This document shows positions 49,201-57,857 of a DNA stretch of 64,000 nucleotides, piece by piece. The notes beneath the pieces were generated by a model that was not told the origin of the DNA, ran no database searches, and was given only the letters and a program-made list of their open reading frames with translations. The stretch is taken from assembly GCA_022592445.1 (NCBI GenBank), contig JABYQR010000010.1, forward strand, positions 124,001 through 188,000, read 5' to 3'. Position 1 is the stretch's first letter; each line of letters begins with the position of its first letter. The translations under genes were made by a program, and so were the position numbers. Source of the DNA: Cytidiella melzeri (Eukaryota; Basidiomycota; Agaricomycetes; Polyporales; Irpicaceae).

Positions 49201-51054
49201 TATTTGCTCTGAGTTGGCGACAGTAAGTAAAATAGTTGGTACAGAGTGAACGTTGAAAAGTAAGTCACGATATGGCGTACAGTGTATAGTAGCACCAGTA
49301 TCAATGACATGAACGCACTTGTCAGATGACGAAGTTGCGAACAGTGGAAGTAAAGTAGAAGAAATGGTACGAGTACTTACGTGCATCGTCACGTCCGAGT
49401 TAGAAAGAGACTTCACCCACGCGCTCGGGTGAGGGTTCTCGAGGACCTCTTCATCCGAGTCAGCAGCGGCAGTGACGTTGGCCATGAAGCCAGTAGCAGT
49501 GGAAGAGCCGGCAGCGGCGGACTCTTTCTTCTTGCCTTGAGCGGCGGCAGCAGTGGATTTGCGAGTGATGCCCTTCTTTTTCATCGCAGCTTTGGACTTC
49601 TCAGTCCAGGGCAGAGGGCAAGTCGGCGTCATGTGGCCAGGCTGACCACAGTTGAAGCAGTTGCCCTGACCAGAAGTGGAGGGCTTGCTCGACGAGTAGG
49701 GAGCTGCGGCCGCGCGAGCAGTAGTGGTGGTTTTGGTCGAGCGTTCGACCGCGGCCTTGCCCTTGGCATGCGAAGCCGAAGGAGCGTGAGCTTTGTCCTT
49801 AGGGACGAAAGTGGTAGGCCCCTTGGACTCAGAAGTCTTCGGGGGGTGCGTGAGTCGCCAGTTGGTGAACTCGCGACGAAGCTCAGCGATGAGCGCGTTA
49901 GGCCTATATCGGAACTTCTCTCCAGCCGGAGTAGAAGATCGCACGCCGACCTCGTAGTTCTGACGTGTGGCGGCGTAGGCAGGAGGGATGATCCCGACGA
50001 TAGCAGCATAGAAGATATGGTCAGGGATGTCGACACCAGCAGCGATAAGCTTGCTGCGGATATTGGTGGCGTCGTCGAGCAGCTTGTCCATCTCATAGAT
50101 AGGACGACGAAGGTGGAAGAGCTGGTAAATCTCGTTCACGTCAGACACGGTTGTCTTCGGATCGTAACGTTCACGCAGCTTATCCATGAGTACGTGGGGC
50201 TTGTACTCGTTTAGATAGTTGGCCATGACTGAGTCAGAGATATGACCGGTCAGGACGTTGAAGACAGCCCGCGTAACCTCTTGAGGTACGGTCAGGCCAC
50301 CTCGGAGTGTATGAAACTCCAGTATAGTGGACATAGCGGTCTCGACGCGGAACTTCCACATCGGCCAAGTCTCAGCCCCAGTAAGTTTGCCAACATCAGA
50401 GAAGGCTTTGTTGATGTCGCTGAGCGACATAGTGAAGTTATTGTCATGGCCAGGTGGCACAGACAGAAGTTGCGACACTTCGCGTGTCGACCTAGTGCCT
50501 ATGGAGCTAGGCGGAGGAGGCGGCGGCGAGCCACCAGGAGAGCTACCCGGAGGAGGGGGAGTTGTCGGACGGCGAGCAGGACGCTTCTCACGTCGTCGAC
50601 GAGGCCTCTCATCCTCATCCATACGGTCGTCGTCACTGTCATCGTCTCCTCCATGAGGGTGACGACGACGATCATCGTCGCGAAGAGTATCGAAGGGGGT
50701 GCGACGGCGATCAGCTGGGGGAGCAGAGACATGGCGAGCACCTGGGATCGCCTCACGATCCTCAGAGCTGGAAGAGTGGTTGTCGTTGTGACTGGGTTGG
50801 GGTTCGACGTCAGGGACGTTAGAGTTGGATGGTCCAGCTGAGGGAGCATCGGTTTTTGTGATAGTTGTGGCAGACATTGAGGGAGGAGGTGTAGTAGGAG
50901 CAGGAGAAGGAGTAGGAGTGAAGATGGGAGTTGTCCTGCGAGTGGTGGTTGTTCTTTGGCGGGGTTGAGCTCTAGTACCCCTGAGGAAGTTGGTTTGGTG
51001 ACGCTCTCTGGTGGAGCGACGAAGTTGAGCTTGATCAGCGAGATCAGAGCTCAT
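46219..51054 (-). CDS. Copia gag-pol polyprotein
   Basis: One uninterrupted frame of 1611 residues. A Pro/Thr/Arg-rich gag part contains the zinc knuckle CFNCGQPGHMTPTC near residue 465. An aspartic protease core (VIDTGATIHC) lies near 583. The integrase has the HHCC finger (HKKLGH, then CEDC) near 716-750, the first catalytic Asp in HIDIFGP near 780, the second in LQSDNDGVF and the Glu in GVAERTHQT. Reverse transcriptase shows LDIKSAYLYG and the active-site box VHVDD near 1286, a variant of YVDD. RNase H shows VGYADSDG, SVTEAELYAL and TKALPLEKL at the end. There is no frameshift between gag and pol, so both are made as one protein and cleaved. The start at 51054 lies 55 bases inside the primer site. 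Confidence 0.96.
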   Translation of the reverse strand: MSSDLADQAQLRRSTRERHQTNFLRGTRAQPRQRTTTTRRTTPIFTPTPSPAPTTPPPSMSATTITKTDAPSAGPSNSNVPDVEPQPSHNDNHSSSSEDREAIPGARHVSAPPADRRRTPFDTLRDDDRRRHPHGGDDDSDDDRMDEDERPRRRREKRPARRPTTPPPPGSSPGGSPPPPPPSSIGTRSTREVSQLLSVPPGHDNNFTMSLSDINKAFSDVGKLTGAETWPMWKFRVETAMSTILEFHTLRGGLTVPQEVTRAVFNVLTGHISDSVMANYLNEYKPHVLMDKLRERYDPKTTVSDVNEIYQLFHLRRPIYEMDKLLDDATNIRSKLIAAGVDIPDHIFYAAIVGIIPPAYAATRQNYEVGVRSSTPAGEKFRYRPNALIAELRREFTNWRLTHPPKTSESKGPTTFVPKDKAHAPSASHAKGKAAVERSTKTTTTARAAAAPYSSSKPSTSGQGNCFNCGQPGHMTPTCPLPWTEKSKAAMKKKGITRKSTAAAAQGKKKESAAAGSSTATGFMANVTAAADSDEEVLENPHPSAWVKSLSNSDVTMHVSTRTISSTLLPLFATSSSDKCVHVIDTGATIHCTPYRDLLFNVHSVPTILLTVANSEQISLKLAGDMVLEVEQENGTHNQLMLKNVYYNSQLPFTLISVSKLDADYCFTFFSNTCTIYDSNASCVAVIQKIHDLYSLNSTRVTSLASVHKSSITMLELHKKLGHISYFQINKLLETSKLIITTHITDRTETPCEDCILNNIHRTPVPKARTSPLATSFGDHFHIDIFGPLPTASITGHYLYWLTIVDDSTRWLTLAPLKTKDDAFTQWVIFSTELLTQYNIRVKILQSDNDGVFTGANMTNYLKSQGTIPRLTVHDTPAQNGVAERTHQTIMNLVRVNLHTAVLPNRLWWYAALHAVYLYNRTPRAPLQYKTPYFKRYGTEANLDALQKFGQPCIVYDEYRTNKLAPKGKRAVWIGFAEYSKGHYVYFGTRVGVEQNLQFVDSTAQIEGEKEPNIEQPTIEKQLQLEENPHVEPMDIDEPDPSGPRRTTREPKPLRKARGLNYDEVDTNIAFYLTEFNAYYAEDVGDPVTYKDVLNHPLKIDWLKSMKTEVDTLEQLGTWEYCIPPPNANITGSRFVYKTKYEHGKVTKLKSRLVAQGYSQRDGIDYYSNDLFAPVARMSSLRFVLTLAASLHFEITQLDIKSAYLYGNIHDDEDLYLRPPPGDLLPNLPPGWVLKLRKTIYGLKQAGRHWYKVLCDILFALGLKRCEFDNAVFYLYRGDKLILLLAVHVDDITLGTITTTVAEKFEIALRQHVELTNGGTIHWMLGMEVAYDKAAGIIKLRQKDYILNILKRYNFDHEHSRRTPMVHEHNLAPRAVTEPRQDADAITHYMSLVGGLRYVADSTRPDIAYCTGQLARYLSDPAKEHYAAAKQCYLYLKGTCDYWLVLGNQANPTSTSLVGYADSDGMTTYGNKPIMGYTFTYNDSLISWSSKRGSLVTLSVTEAELYALAHASTEAIYLKSLIDEILNCTMDPVKLYTDSASTLAIVRSPEEQHSQRTKHFNIRKNFISDRVTKGYITVHHVPSADQRADTLTKALPLEKLKHFNELLHVQA

Positions 51055-51109
51055 AAACAGAGAGGAGTAGGTGTAAAAGTGAAGTAGAGTGAAGATATGA
51101 GCTTAGGCG

Positions 51110-51121
51110 GGGCTCATAACC
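51110..51121 (-). other. Primer-binding site matching the tRNA-iMet anticodon arm
   Basis: Immediately inside the 5' LTR the element strand reads GGTTATGAGCCC. Its complement GGGCTCATAACC equals the anticodon stem and loop of eukaryotic initiator tRNA-Met, including the CAT anticodon. It does not match the tRNA 3' end. Drosophila copia and yeast Ty5 are known to prime from such a half-tRNA. Confidence 0.75.
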
Positions 51122-51295
51122 TTTTAACAAGGTATCAGGAGAGTTGAGAGTGTTGAGAGAGAAGACTGAGGTGGTGGTCACACAGAGAGTTGGGGATCAA
51201 AAGCGATAGCTGTGCATTGATCAAAGTAAGTCTTATATACGGTAACTACGGCGCTAAGCGCGCGCTAAGTAGTACGAAGACAGAATAGTTAAACA
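51122..51295 (-). repeat. 5' LTR of the copia element
   Basis: It is identical by eye to the other LTR and is followed on the element strand by the primer-binding site. Host bases TAGCC flank it on the outer side. It should contain the promoter of the element. Confidence 0.93.
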
Positions 51296-51300
51296 TAGCC
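51296..51300. repeat. Target-site duplication, right copy
   Basis: TAGCC directly right of the element, matching the left copy. Removing one copy plus the element joins the host coding frame cleanly. Confidence 0.88.
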
Positions 51301-51739
51301 AAACCCCGTGAGTCAACTCTGCTACATCAAATGTTGCATGCAATACTCAGTTTGCTCTCCGCAGCCGTGGAGAGTTCGCGGAGCTACTCCCTCGTGTCAA
51401 ATTTGCGCTCTGGTCCGAGCCTGACCCCGTAGCTCAAGCCACGCGAGCCCAGGATAAGCTCATCAAGGAACACAATAAAACCGTTAGGGACATTAATCGC
51501 CGCCAGGAGGAATGGCACAAAAAAACTAATAACTTGACTGCAAAGTATCGTGAATTGAGGGATCAACCTGATTCAGACACGAAGAGGAACAAGCAGCCCT
51601 CGGTGATGAACTAGCCACACTGAAACAAGAAGGTCTCGATATCACCGATGAATTCCGAACAAACAACCAACGCTTCCAGGAAAAGCTTGCCAGATTGCTG
51701 GCAATAATTGAGGGCACTCCCCCCAGTGCAGCACACTGA

Positions 51740-52325
51740 TTTTCTGGCCATGGATTTGTGAGCCTACTCTGTTCGTTGATGTTTCACCGCCAACACTCAC
51801 TGCAGCTCAACAGTGAGATTCCATAACTGAAGGAGGACATAGCAATTTGTGTATCCCTTTGTATATCCATGCCCTGCATCTTGACTCTCGAGCTGTAATG
51901 CAGATGAAAATATGGTTGCCTCTGTTCAGTCACTGTAGCTCATCTTGCTTTTGCTTTCACACACTGTATACTGTAACTTACCCGAGACATTGCGGGCGGC
52001 CAGAGCCTTCCAAGCGAGCACGTTACGCACGGACCTTTATAAGCTGCACTACCAAACCAGAACCTCAGACTTTAAGACTCTCTCACTAGCGTGATATTGG
52101 GGATGAATCGCACTACGCAAATGCGAAGAATGTTTCTGCAAAAAAGCGTGTAGATGTATGGTAACACGCACGCATGCTATGTCTATGAGAGATTATATAA
52201 TCCTATATCCGTAACATGGACAGCACACACAAGGTAAAAATGGGGCAGGATGGATGACACCCGTACCCCCGAGCTGATTCTGCCCCTCAACGCAACGACT
52301 GCTTCCTCAAAACAACGCCAAGGGC
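51740..52325. other. Intergenic, no gene recognised
   Basis: These 586 bases lie between the disrupted gene and the convergent end of PDB1. No supported gene is present, only presumed 3' flanks. Confidence 0.5.
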
Positions 52326-53863
52326 TCAGTTGGTACGGTACAGAGCACGCTTGGCAACCTTGACGATCAAAGGTGTGTCAGGGAAGGCAAGCGCCTCGAG
52401 GTTGGTGGCGTACTAGAAAAGAAGGTAGGCTTAGAATTGGGATGCATACGCAATGAGCAAAACTCACAGGTGTCGGAACATCGGCGCCAGTCACACGCTC
52501 AACGGGTGCGTCAAGGTAATCGAAAGCCTCACTCTCCACGATTTGGGCACAGATCTCGCTGCCAACGCCGAACATCGGGAAACCACCCTCAACGATGACG
52601 AGACTAGAGAGGATCATGAGGACAATAATCAATCGGCGCAGCTGGCACGCACCGGTTCGTCTTCTTTACCGATTTTTTGATGGTATCTATGTCAAGCGGA
52701 CGGATGCTGCGCAGGTTGATAACTTCAGCCTTGATGCCCTCCTTTGCGAGAGCGTCAGCAGCCTCCAAGCTGTGCGTTACCATCTTGCTGTGCGCGACAA
52801 AAGTGATATCTGAACCCTCGCGCTCCACTTTGGCCTTACCAATGGGTAGCAAGAAGTTGTCCGACATCGCCTCGGAAGACATGGGGAAAGTGACACCGTA
52901 GAGCATCTCGTTCTCAAGGAACACGACCGGGTTAGGGTCACGGATTGCTGCCTACAAGTAGGTTGAGGGTCGGTCGTCCGGACAACTGCTCTTCAAACAT
53001 TGCATTGACGGACCTTAAGGAGACCCTTGCAATCCTCTGCACTCCATGGGCTAACAACCTTGAGACCTGGTACTGACCCATACCATGCGGCGTAGTCTTG
53101 TGAGTGCTGAGCAGCGACACCAGCAGCCGCACCGTTAGGACCACGGAAGACGACAGGGCACGGTACGTTTCCACCAGACATGTAGAACGTCTTTCCCGCA
53201 GAGTTGACGATATGGTCGATAGCTTGCATGGCAAAGTTGAAAGTCATGAACTCGCAACTACAAGATATCAATGAATTAACTACTCCTGTGACGCAGAAAA
53301 AGCTTGCACATACATTGGCCGGAGACCCGCAAGTGCAGCTCCCGTTGCGATTCCAGCAAAACCCATCTCAGTGATGGGAGTGTCGATAACTCGCTTTTCG
53401 CCAAACTTGTCCAGGAGACCTTTCGTAACCTGTGCCAGAGAGGATTACACTTAGCGTTATAGTTCCAGGACTCATGTTGTTTCGTGTCAAGTAAGTCGGG
53501 ATACGCCATGTCATCGACAGCCGCATAACAAAGCGCAGTTCGCAATTCGTGACGATAGTTGCAGCCGTACGTACCTTGTATGCACCATTGTATCGCGCGA
53601 CTTCCTCGCCGAGGATGAACACGGTCTCATCTCGCAGCATCTCCTCTTCCATCGCCGTGTTGAGAGCGTCACGAACAGTCATCTGAGAATGGAAGTCAGC
53701 CAATGCAAATTCCGTCTATTTGTGGTTCAGTACTGACTGTATGTTGGGACTCCGAGGCATATCCCCTTCGACGCGCTACGAGCGCGGAGGGCGAAGCACG
53801 GGCATGGGTCGCTACCGCTGCGCGAGCTCGCAAGAGAGTCGAAACGGCCGTACGCGTCGCCAT
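52326..53863 (-). CDS. PDB1: Pyruvate dehydrogenase E1 component, beta subunit (mitochondrial)
   Basis: Exons in transcription order are 53863-53738, 53682-53575, 53429-53314, 53257-53014, 52951-52653, 52603-52468 and 52412-52326, giving 371 residues. The first 40 residues are Arg/Ala/Ser-rich without acidic residues and look like a mitochondrial presequence. The mature part starts [15 protein letters not shown] and has the cofactor-site Glu in [54 protein letters not shown] and [13 protein letters not shown]. With the alpha subunit it forms the thiamine-diphosphate E1 of the pyruvate dehydrogenase complex, which feeds acetyl-CoA to the citric acid cycle. It shares a 222-base divergent promoter with the dehydrogenase gene on its other side. 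Confidence 0.95.
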
Positions 53864-54085
53864 GGGTGATTTTTTGAGAAGAGAAAGGGAAGAGGCGAGT
53901 GGGGTGAAGAGGAGGGACGAGATGAGCTGGCTATTTTTGTGTGCAGAGTACTGTTAGCTCGGGGTCGCACGGGTCCCTTGGGGCAGCCAATGACCGATAA
54001 GCGCCTTCCCTCCGTCTAACCACCAGCTCTCGGACCACCGACTTGACTTTTACTCAGACCACTCGAGGTCGCATTCTAACAGAAC
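53864..54085. promoter_or_regulatory. Divergent promoter region PDB1 / short-chain dehydrogenase
   Basis: Only 222 bases separate the two start codons, so both promoters must be in or near this segment. No specific factor site was identified. Confidence 0.55.
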
Positions 54086-55103
54086 ATGTTCAAACCCGTC
54101 GTCGTCGTCACTGGCGCGTCAAAGTGCTTATTGAGCAACACTGCCTGAACACAGCTGACCGCCTTCTTCTTCAGAGGTATCGGGCTCGCCGTCACCCGAC
54201 TGCTGCTCGAGAAATTCAGGACCACGGTGGTCGCCATCTCCAGGACGGAGAGCCCAGAGCTTCAGGAGCTTGCGCAGGCCCACGGACAGGCCTTCCAGCA
54301 CTATAAATGCGACGTGTCAGTACCTGCATTTCGGCGATCGTCGTCTCAGTTCTTGTGGCTTGACGAGCTCTGGATGTAGTACGGATAGCGTGAACTTCGA
54401 GAAAGCTATCAAGACTGCGCACGAGACCTATCAGCGCATTGACAGTCTCATTCTCAACGCTGGGGTCTTTCATCCCGTAGGCAAGGTCACCAGTTCTGAG
54501 CTCACTCTGGACGCATGGAAGGCCAGCTTTGAGGTCAACTTCTTCTCCCTCGTCGGCGCACTTCGCGTGTGCATCCCGTTATTGAACGCGAACGCAACGC
54601 ATATCCGTGGAAGAGTCATCTTCGTGAGCTCCGGTGCAGCGACCGCTGGTACATACGGTTGGGCCCCATACAACGCTAGCAAGGCAGCGATGAACAGCTT
54701 GTGCCGGTAAGCCATACTAAGCCTATCAGTATATCTCTTTTTCTATTTTATATTTGGCTGCAGAACCATCGCTCAGGAGGAACCAGATCTGGTCTTCGTT
54801 GCCGTCCGACCAGGAAAAGTGGACACTGCTGTACGCAGAGCCCTCTCCTCATCCTTTGGAAGAATAGCTGACACATTTGTTCGATAGATGCAAGCCCAGA
54901 TCAGACAACTGGATGGGACTGACAAGATGCGTCCTGAAGACGTCGCCATCTTTACCAAAGCGCATGAAGAGGGTAAGCTGGGCGCCCCGGAAGAAAGTGG
55001 GCATGTCATCGCGGCCTTGGCTCTTAATGCATCGTCTGAATTCACCGGGAAATTCGTCAGCTGGGACTCGGAGGAATGCAGAGATTTCTGGGACTCCAAA
55101 TAG
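54086..55103 (+). CDS. Short-chain dehydrogenase/reductase
   Basis: Exons are 54086-54123, 54175-54315, 54389-54706, 54764-54830 and 54888-55103, giving 259 residues, the normal size of classical SDRs. The nucleotide-binding motif TGASKGIG (residues 9-16) is formed across the first intron. NAG lies at 83-85, the catalytic Ser at about 141 in FVSSGAA, and YNASK at 154-158. After the active site, VRPGKVDTAMQ matches the usual P-G-x-V-x-T element. Arg in VAISRTESPE after the second strand suggests NADP(H) preference. The overall pattern resembles fungal benzil reductase/sepiapterin-reductase-like SDRs. The substrate cannot be inferred. Confidence 0.92.
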
Positions 55104-55522
55104 CCAGAGCGAGATTGTCACAATCCAAATAACATGTAAAAATAACAGTGAGCACTCATTACGGAAGCACAATGGATTGATAATTCCCTCACGAAGAGCT
55201 GGTTAGGATGACAAGATATCAGCACGGGCAGGCTGGAGTCAGTAGCATCATTGCAAGTGTCTACATGTTCGACATCCGAACGAACGAATCTCAGTATTTC
55301 TCGATTCTATGTTACTATCTCAGCTATGTATATAACAGGAGTACTACATTATACGATCAAGGGGTATGGTATTATGCAAAGCGTCAATGTCAGTCTGGTG
55401 CGGGGTGAGTGCAGTGACATCAAGAAGCGAAAAGCATGCAAAACCTGCGGGTGATAAGTAACAAGTTTGTAACAGTCGTTATGCGTGCCGTATGGTACTT
55501 TCCCTTCTTCGTGTCGTTACAA
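55104..55522. other. Intergenic between convergent genes
   Basis: These 419 bases separate the dehydrogenase stop from the hydrolase stop. No gene is supported; the sequence is AT-rich and probably made of the two 3' untranslated regions. Confidence 0.5.
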
Positions 55523-57507
55523 TCAGTCTTGCTTCTCGGCCATCCAACGCAATATTTCGGTGTGTCCTGGTCCACCGGTCAGCAGAGCTTCACCGTGGTG
55601 ACCGTCGGGGTCAAACCAAAGTCCTTTGCGGATACCATGGGACGTCAGATACCGCTTCACGCGCTATGATTTCACAAGTCAGCATCTGACGTGGCAGAGT
55701 CAAAGACTTATGTGTGACTGACATGAGCGTCCACGATGGCGTCTTTGCCACCAAGGAAGAACTTCGTCTTGTGAGGATCTCTAGCATTCGGTATCTGCTC
55801 GTACCAGAGGGCGTTGGAGTTCCAGTCAAAATGACGCTGCAAGAAGTTGGCTACGCCGAGCTCGGTACCGACGAAGAACTGTATAATGAGCTCGAGACCC
55901 TGCGTTGCACTATAAAGATACGACCCGACGATTGACCTCTAGCATTGAGCACTCACAGATGAAGCAGGACGGTAGAAGAAGTTGTAGCATAGATCTATCA
56001 CAAGACAGATGCATGGTCAGCGGTCGGTCAGCGTAAACAGAGTCATAAGACGTTGAAGTACCTCCTTCCCAGGAGCAGAAAGTCACTGGATCTACGAAGC
56101 ACGAACGAGCAACCATTTGGGGATACTCCTTCAAGAACCATGCGTGCAAGAATGAACCACTGGATTTCCCATTAATCTTGTTGTTTCACTTTGCCCAGAG
56201 TCGTCGAACTCACTTTGAATGGCTGATGAACGTCACCCCCGGTTTGTCAACTTTGGTGCTGTCCTCTGGCTCAGACTCCTCGCTCGGTTGGTTGACCCAG
56301 CCAAGGTAGACGAGCAGACTGGCCACAGCCTTGGCGCATTCATGCCGTCCCATTGGTTTGAGATACCTCGGATGGAAAATTTCTTGGCTAACATGCGGCT
56401 GCAGAGGTACCAGGACTGGACGGTCGGGAACCGCTGTGAGAAGATGCGAAAGGAAGAGCTTGTATTGGGTCAATCCAAGTCCAAGGCCATGAAGGAACAC
56501 GATTGGGCGGGCATCATGCTTTGCGTGACGAGGTACACGAAGGAGGTAGCTAGATTGAGATGTATGGTCAGTGTTGTGACAAAGCCAGAACAGCGTGACT
56601 ACATACTCGACGCCATCGTGTGTGTCAAATGTGCATCCCCACCAGTTTTGAAAGTGCCAACGCTGACACGCGTTGCTGAGCGCAACACCGATATACCAGA
56701 CGAGGGGTCTGCCGACGACGGTAATTGGGTCCAGCGTAAGCATCATAGGCTTAGCGGAAGGGTTTGAACCCTCAGGAATCTCTACCCCAGCGCGCTTCTC
56801 GATCAACTCCATGCATTCATGGAGTAATAATCTCCTCGCCTCCGAGAGCTGTTCAAGCCCTTCGAATGATGCGTTAAAGATGGCCCAGTGAAGCCATTCA
56901 TACACTTGGTGTCTCCGTATGCTCGACCAAGTCGTTCTGTTGAACCATGTCCGCACATAATTTCTGAAGTCGATCGCCCGTGGGTCTGAGAAAGGAAGTG
57001 TGACAATCTCTTCTTCGGGGCTGCCTGGGCGACCAACATCTTCCTCGTCGTAGCCGTGCTCGGGAAGACACGCGAGTCCAGACTGGAGGATACGCTTAAA
57101 ACTGGCTTGCAGCTCTGTCAAATTCCCAGGTCCGCGCGTGCAGGGACCGCTGATATGTCTTGCAAGCTGCCAGTGGTAGACACTGAAGAAAACCTACGGC
57201 GCGTGAGGGCAGGTGAGAGATCAGTACTAGATGTGATTTTGTACGGCGACCTTACCTCTGCGAATGCCCACCCGAACACAATGCAACCCTTTAACCCCAA
57301 CGTCCAGACTTTACCTGAGCGGAGAATATATATCACATACGCCCATGAAAGAGGAACCAGAGACCATATTGGAAGGACAGCAAAAAAGAGGACGAGCCAA
57401 AATGTCCAAGAGCGCGACGGTCGAGGATGATATATCTCGGAGAGGTCTTTGACGGTCGTATTCTTTACTCCCTCTACGCTGGCATCATTGCCTATGCCTG
57501 GATCCAT
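55523..57507 (-). CDS. Membrane-anchored alpha/beta hydrolase
   Basis: Exons in transcription order are 57507-57256, 57193-56214, 56159-56062, 55994-55957, 55899-55723 and 55663-55523, giving 561 residues. An N-terminal hydrophobic double segment (FWLVLFFAVLPIWSLVPLSW and following) at residues 35-62 anchors the protein. The hydrolase domain starts near residue 285 with PIVFLHGLGLGLTQY. The nucleophile is Ser410 in SHSNGS, assembled across an intron. The acid is probably Asp509 or Asp513 in GGKDAIVDAH, and the base His is in DPDGHHGEAL near 537. The layout matches fungal alpha/beta hydrolases of unknown substrate with a helical N-terminal half. The acceptor at 55900 was chosen because it restores GLELIIQFFVGTELG; an acceptor 11 bases upstream would break the frame. 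Confidence 0.9.
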
Positions 57508-57857
57508 TTTGTCTCGTCCGACCTGTCTATAGAGAACCGATGGCCAAAAGAGAGGACGAGCGAGGGTTAGACACCCAAGCCCTCTAATTATTTCAGGAGG
57601 ACGAAAGGGACGAAACCGGAGGCTGGAACCAAGGCAGAAAGAAAGAGAAAGTGAGACACTGCCCGCCGCTGCTACTGTAAAGTTACATCCGCGGCGCGCA
57701 CTATCGCTGACAGGCGTCTACTGCGCACGTGCAGAATTGATGGGCGGGTAGGCAAATGACGCACCGGTGCTTCCGTGTTTCTCCTTCCCTTCGTATTTTT
57801 TGGGCCTTGCAAGCACAACTCAAACCTCTCTTCATCGTCCACCACGTCCTGCTCACC
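57508..57857. promoter_or_regulatory. Divergent promoter region hydrolase / IDH1
   Basis: These 350 bases separate two start codons facing away from each other. A purine-rich stretch lies at about 57590-57655. No specific site was recognised. Confidence 0.5.

Larger units (their letters stand above)
46038..51295 (-). mobile_element. Ty1/copia LTR retrotransposon, apparently intact
   Basis: The element is 5258 bases long and lies on the minus strand. It has 174-base LTRs at 46038-46211 and 51122-51295, which I read as identical base for base. The flanks carry a 5-base direct duplication TAGCC at 46033-46037 and 51296-51300. A single open frame encodes gag-pol with domain order gag, protease, integrase, reverse transcriptase, RNase H, which is diagnostic for copia rather than gypsy. 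A primer-binding site follows the 5' LTR and a polypurine tract precedes the 3' LTR. Identical LTRs and an open frame suggest a recent insertion. Confidence 0.96.
45839..51739 (+). pseudogene. Secreted-looking host gene disrupted by a copia insertion
   Basis: The 5' part (45839-46037) starts MRSNIAVALALLATVGPAVSG, a good signal peptide, and continues through an acidic Thr/Ser-rich stretch to the insertion point. The coding frame resumes after the right LTR at 51301-51307, meets a standard donor at 51308 and an acceptor at 51364, and continues in frame from 51365 with GEFAELLPRVKFALW and a helical Glu/Lys/Arg-rich region. That frame stops at 51612-51614, while a second frame carries on with HEEEQAALGDELATL to 51739, indicating a further frameshift near 51575. 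With the element in place the 5' part ends after nine LTR-derived codons at 46063. The function of the protein is unknown. Confidence 0.75.

Noticed and set aside
49381..50214. Open frame of 277 codons on the plus strand.
   Set aside because: It is antisense to the gag region of the copia polyprotein and reflects its biased codon composition.
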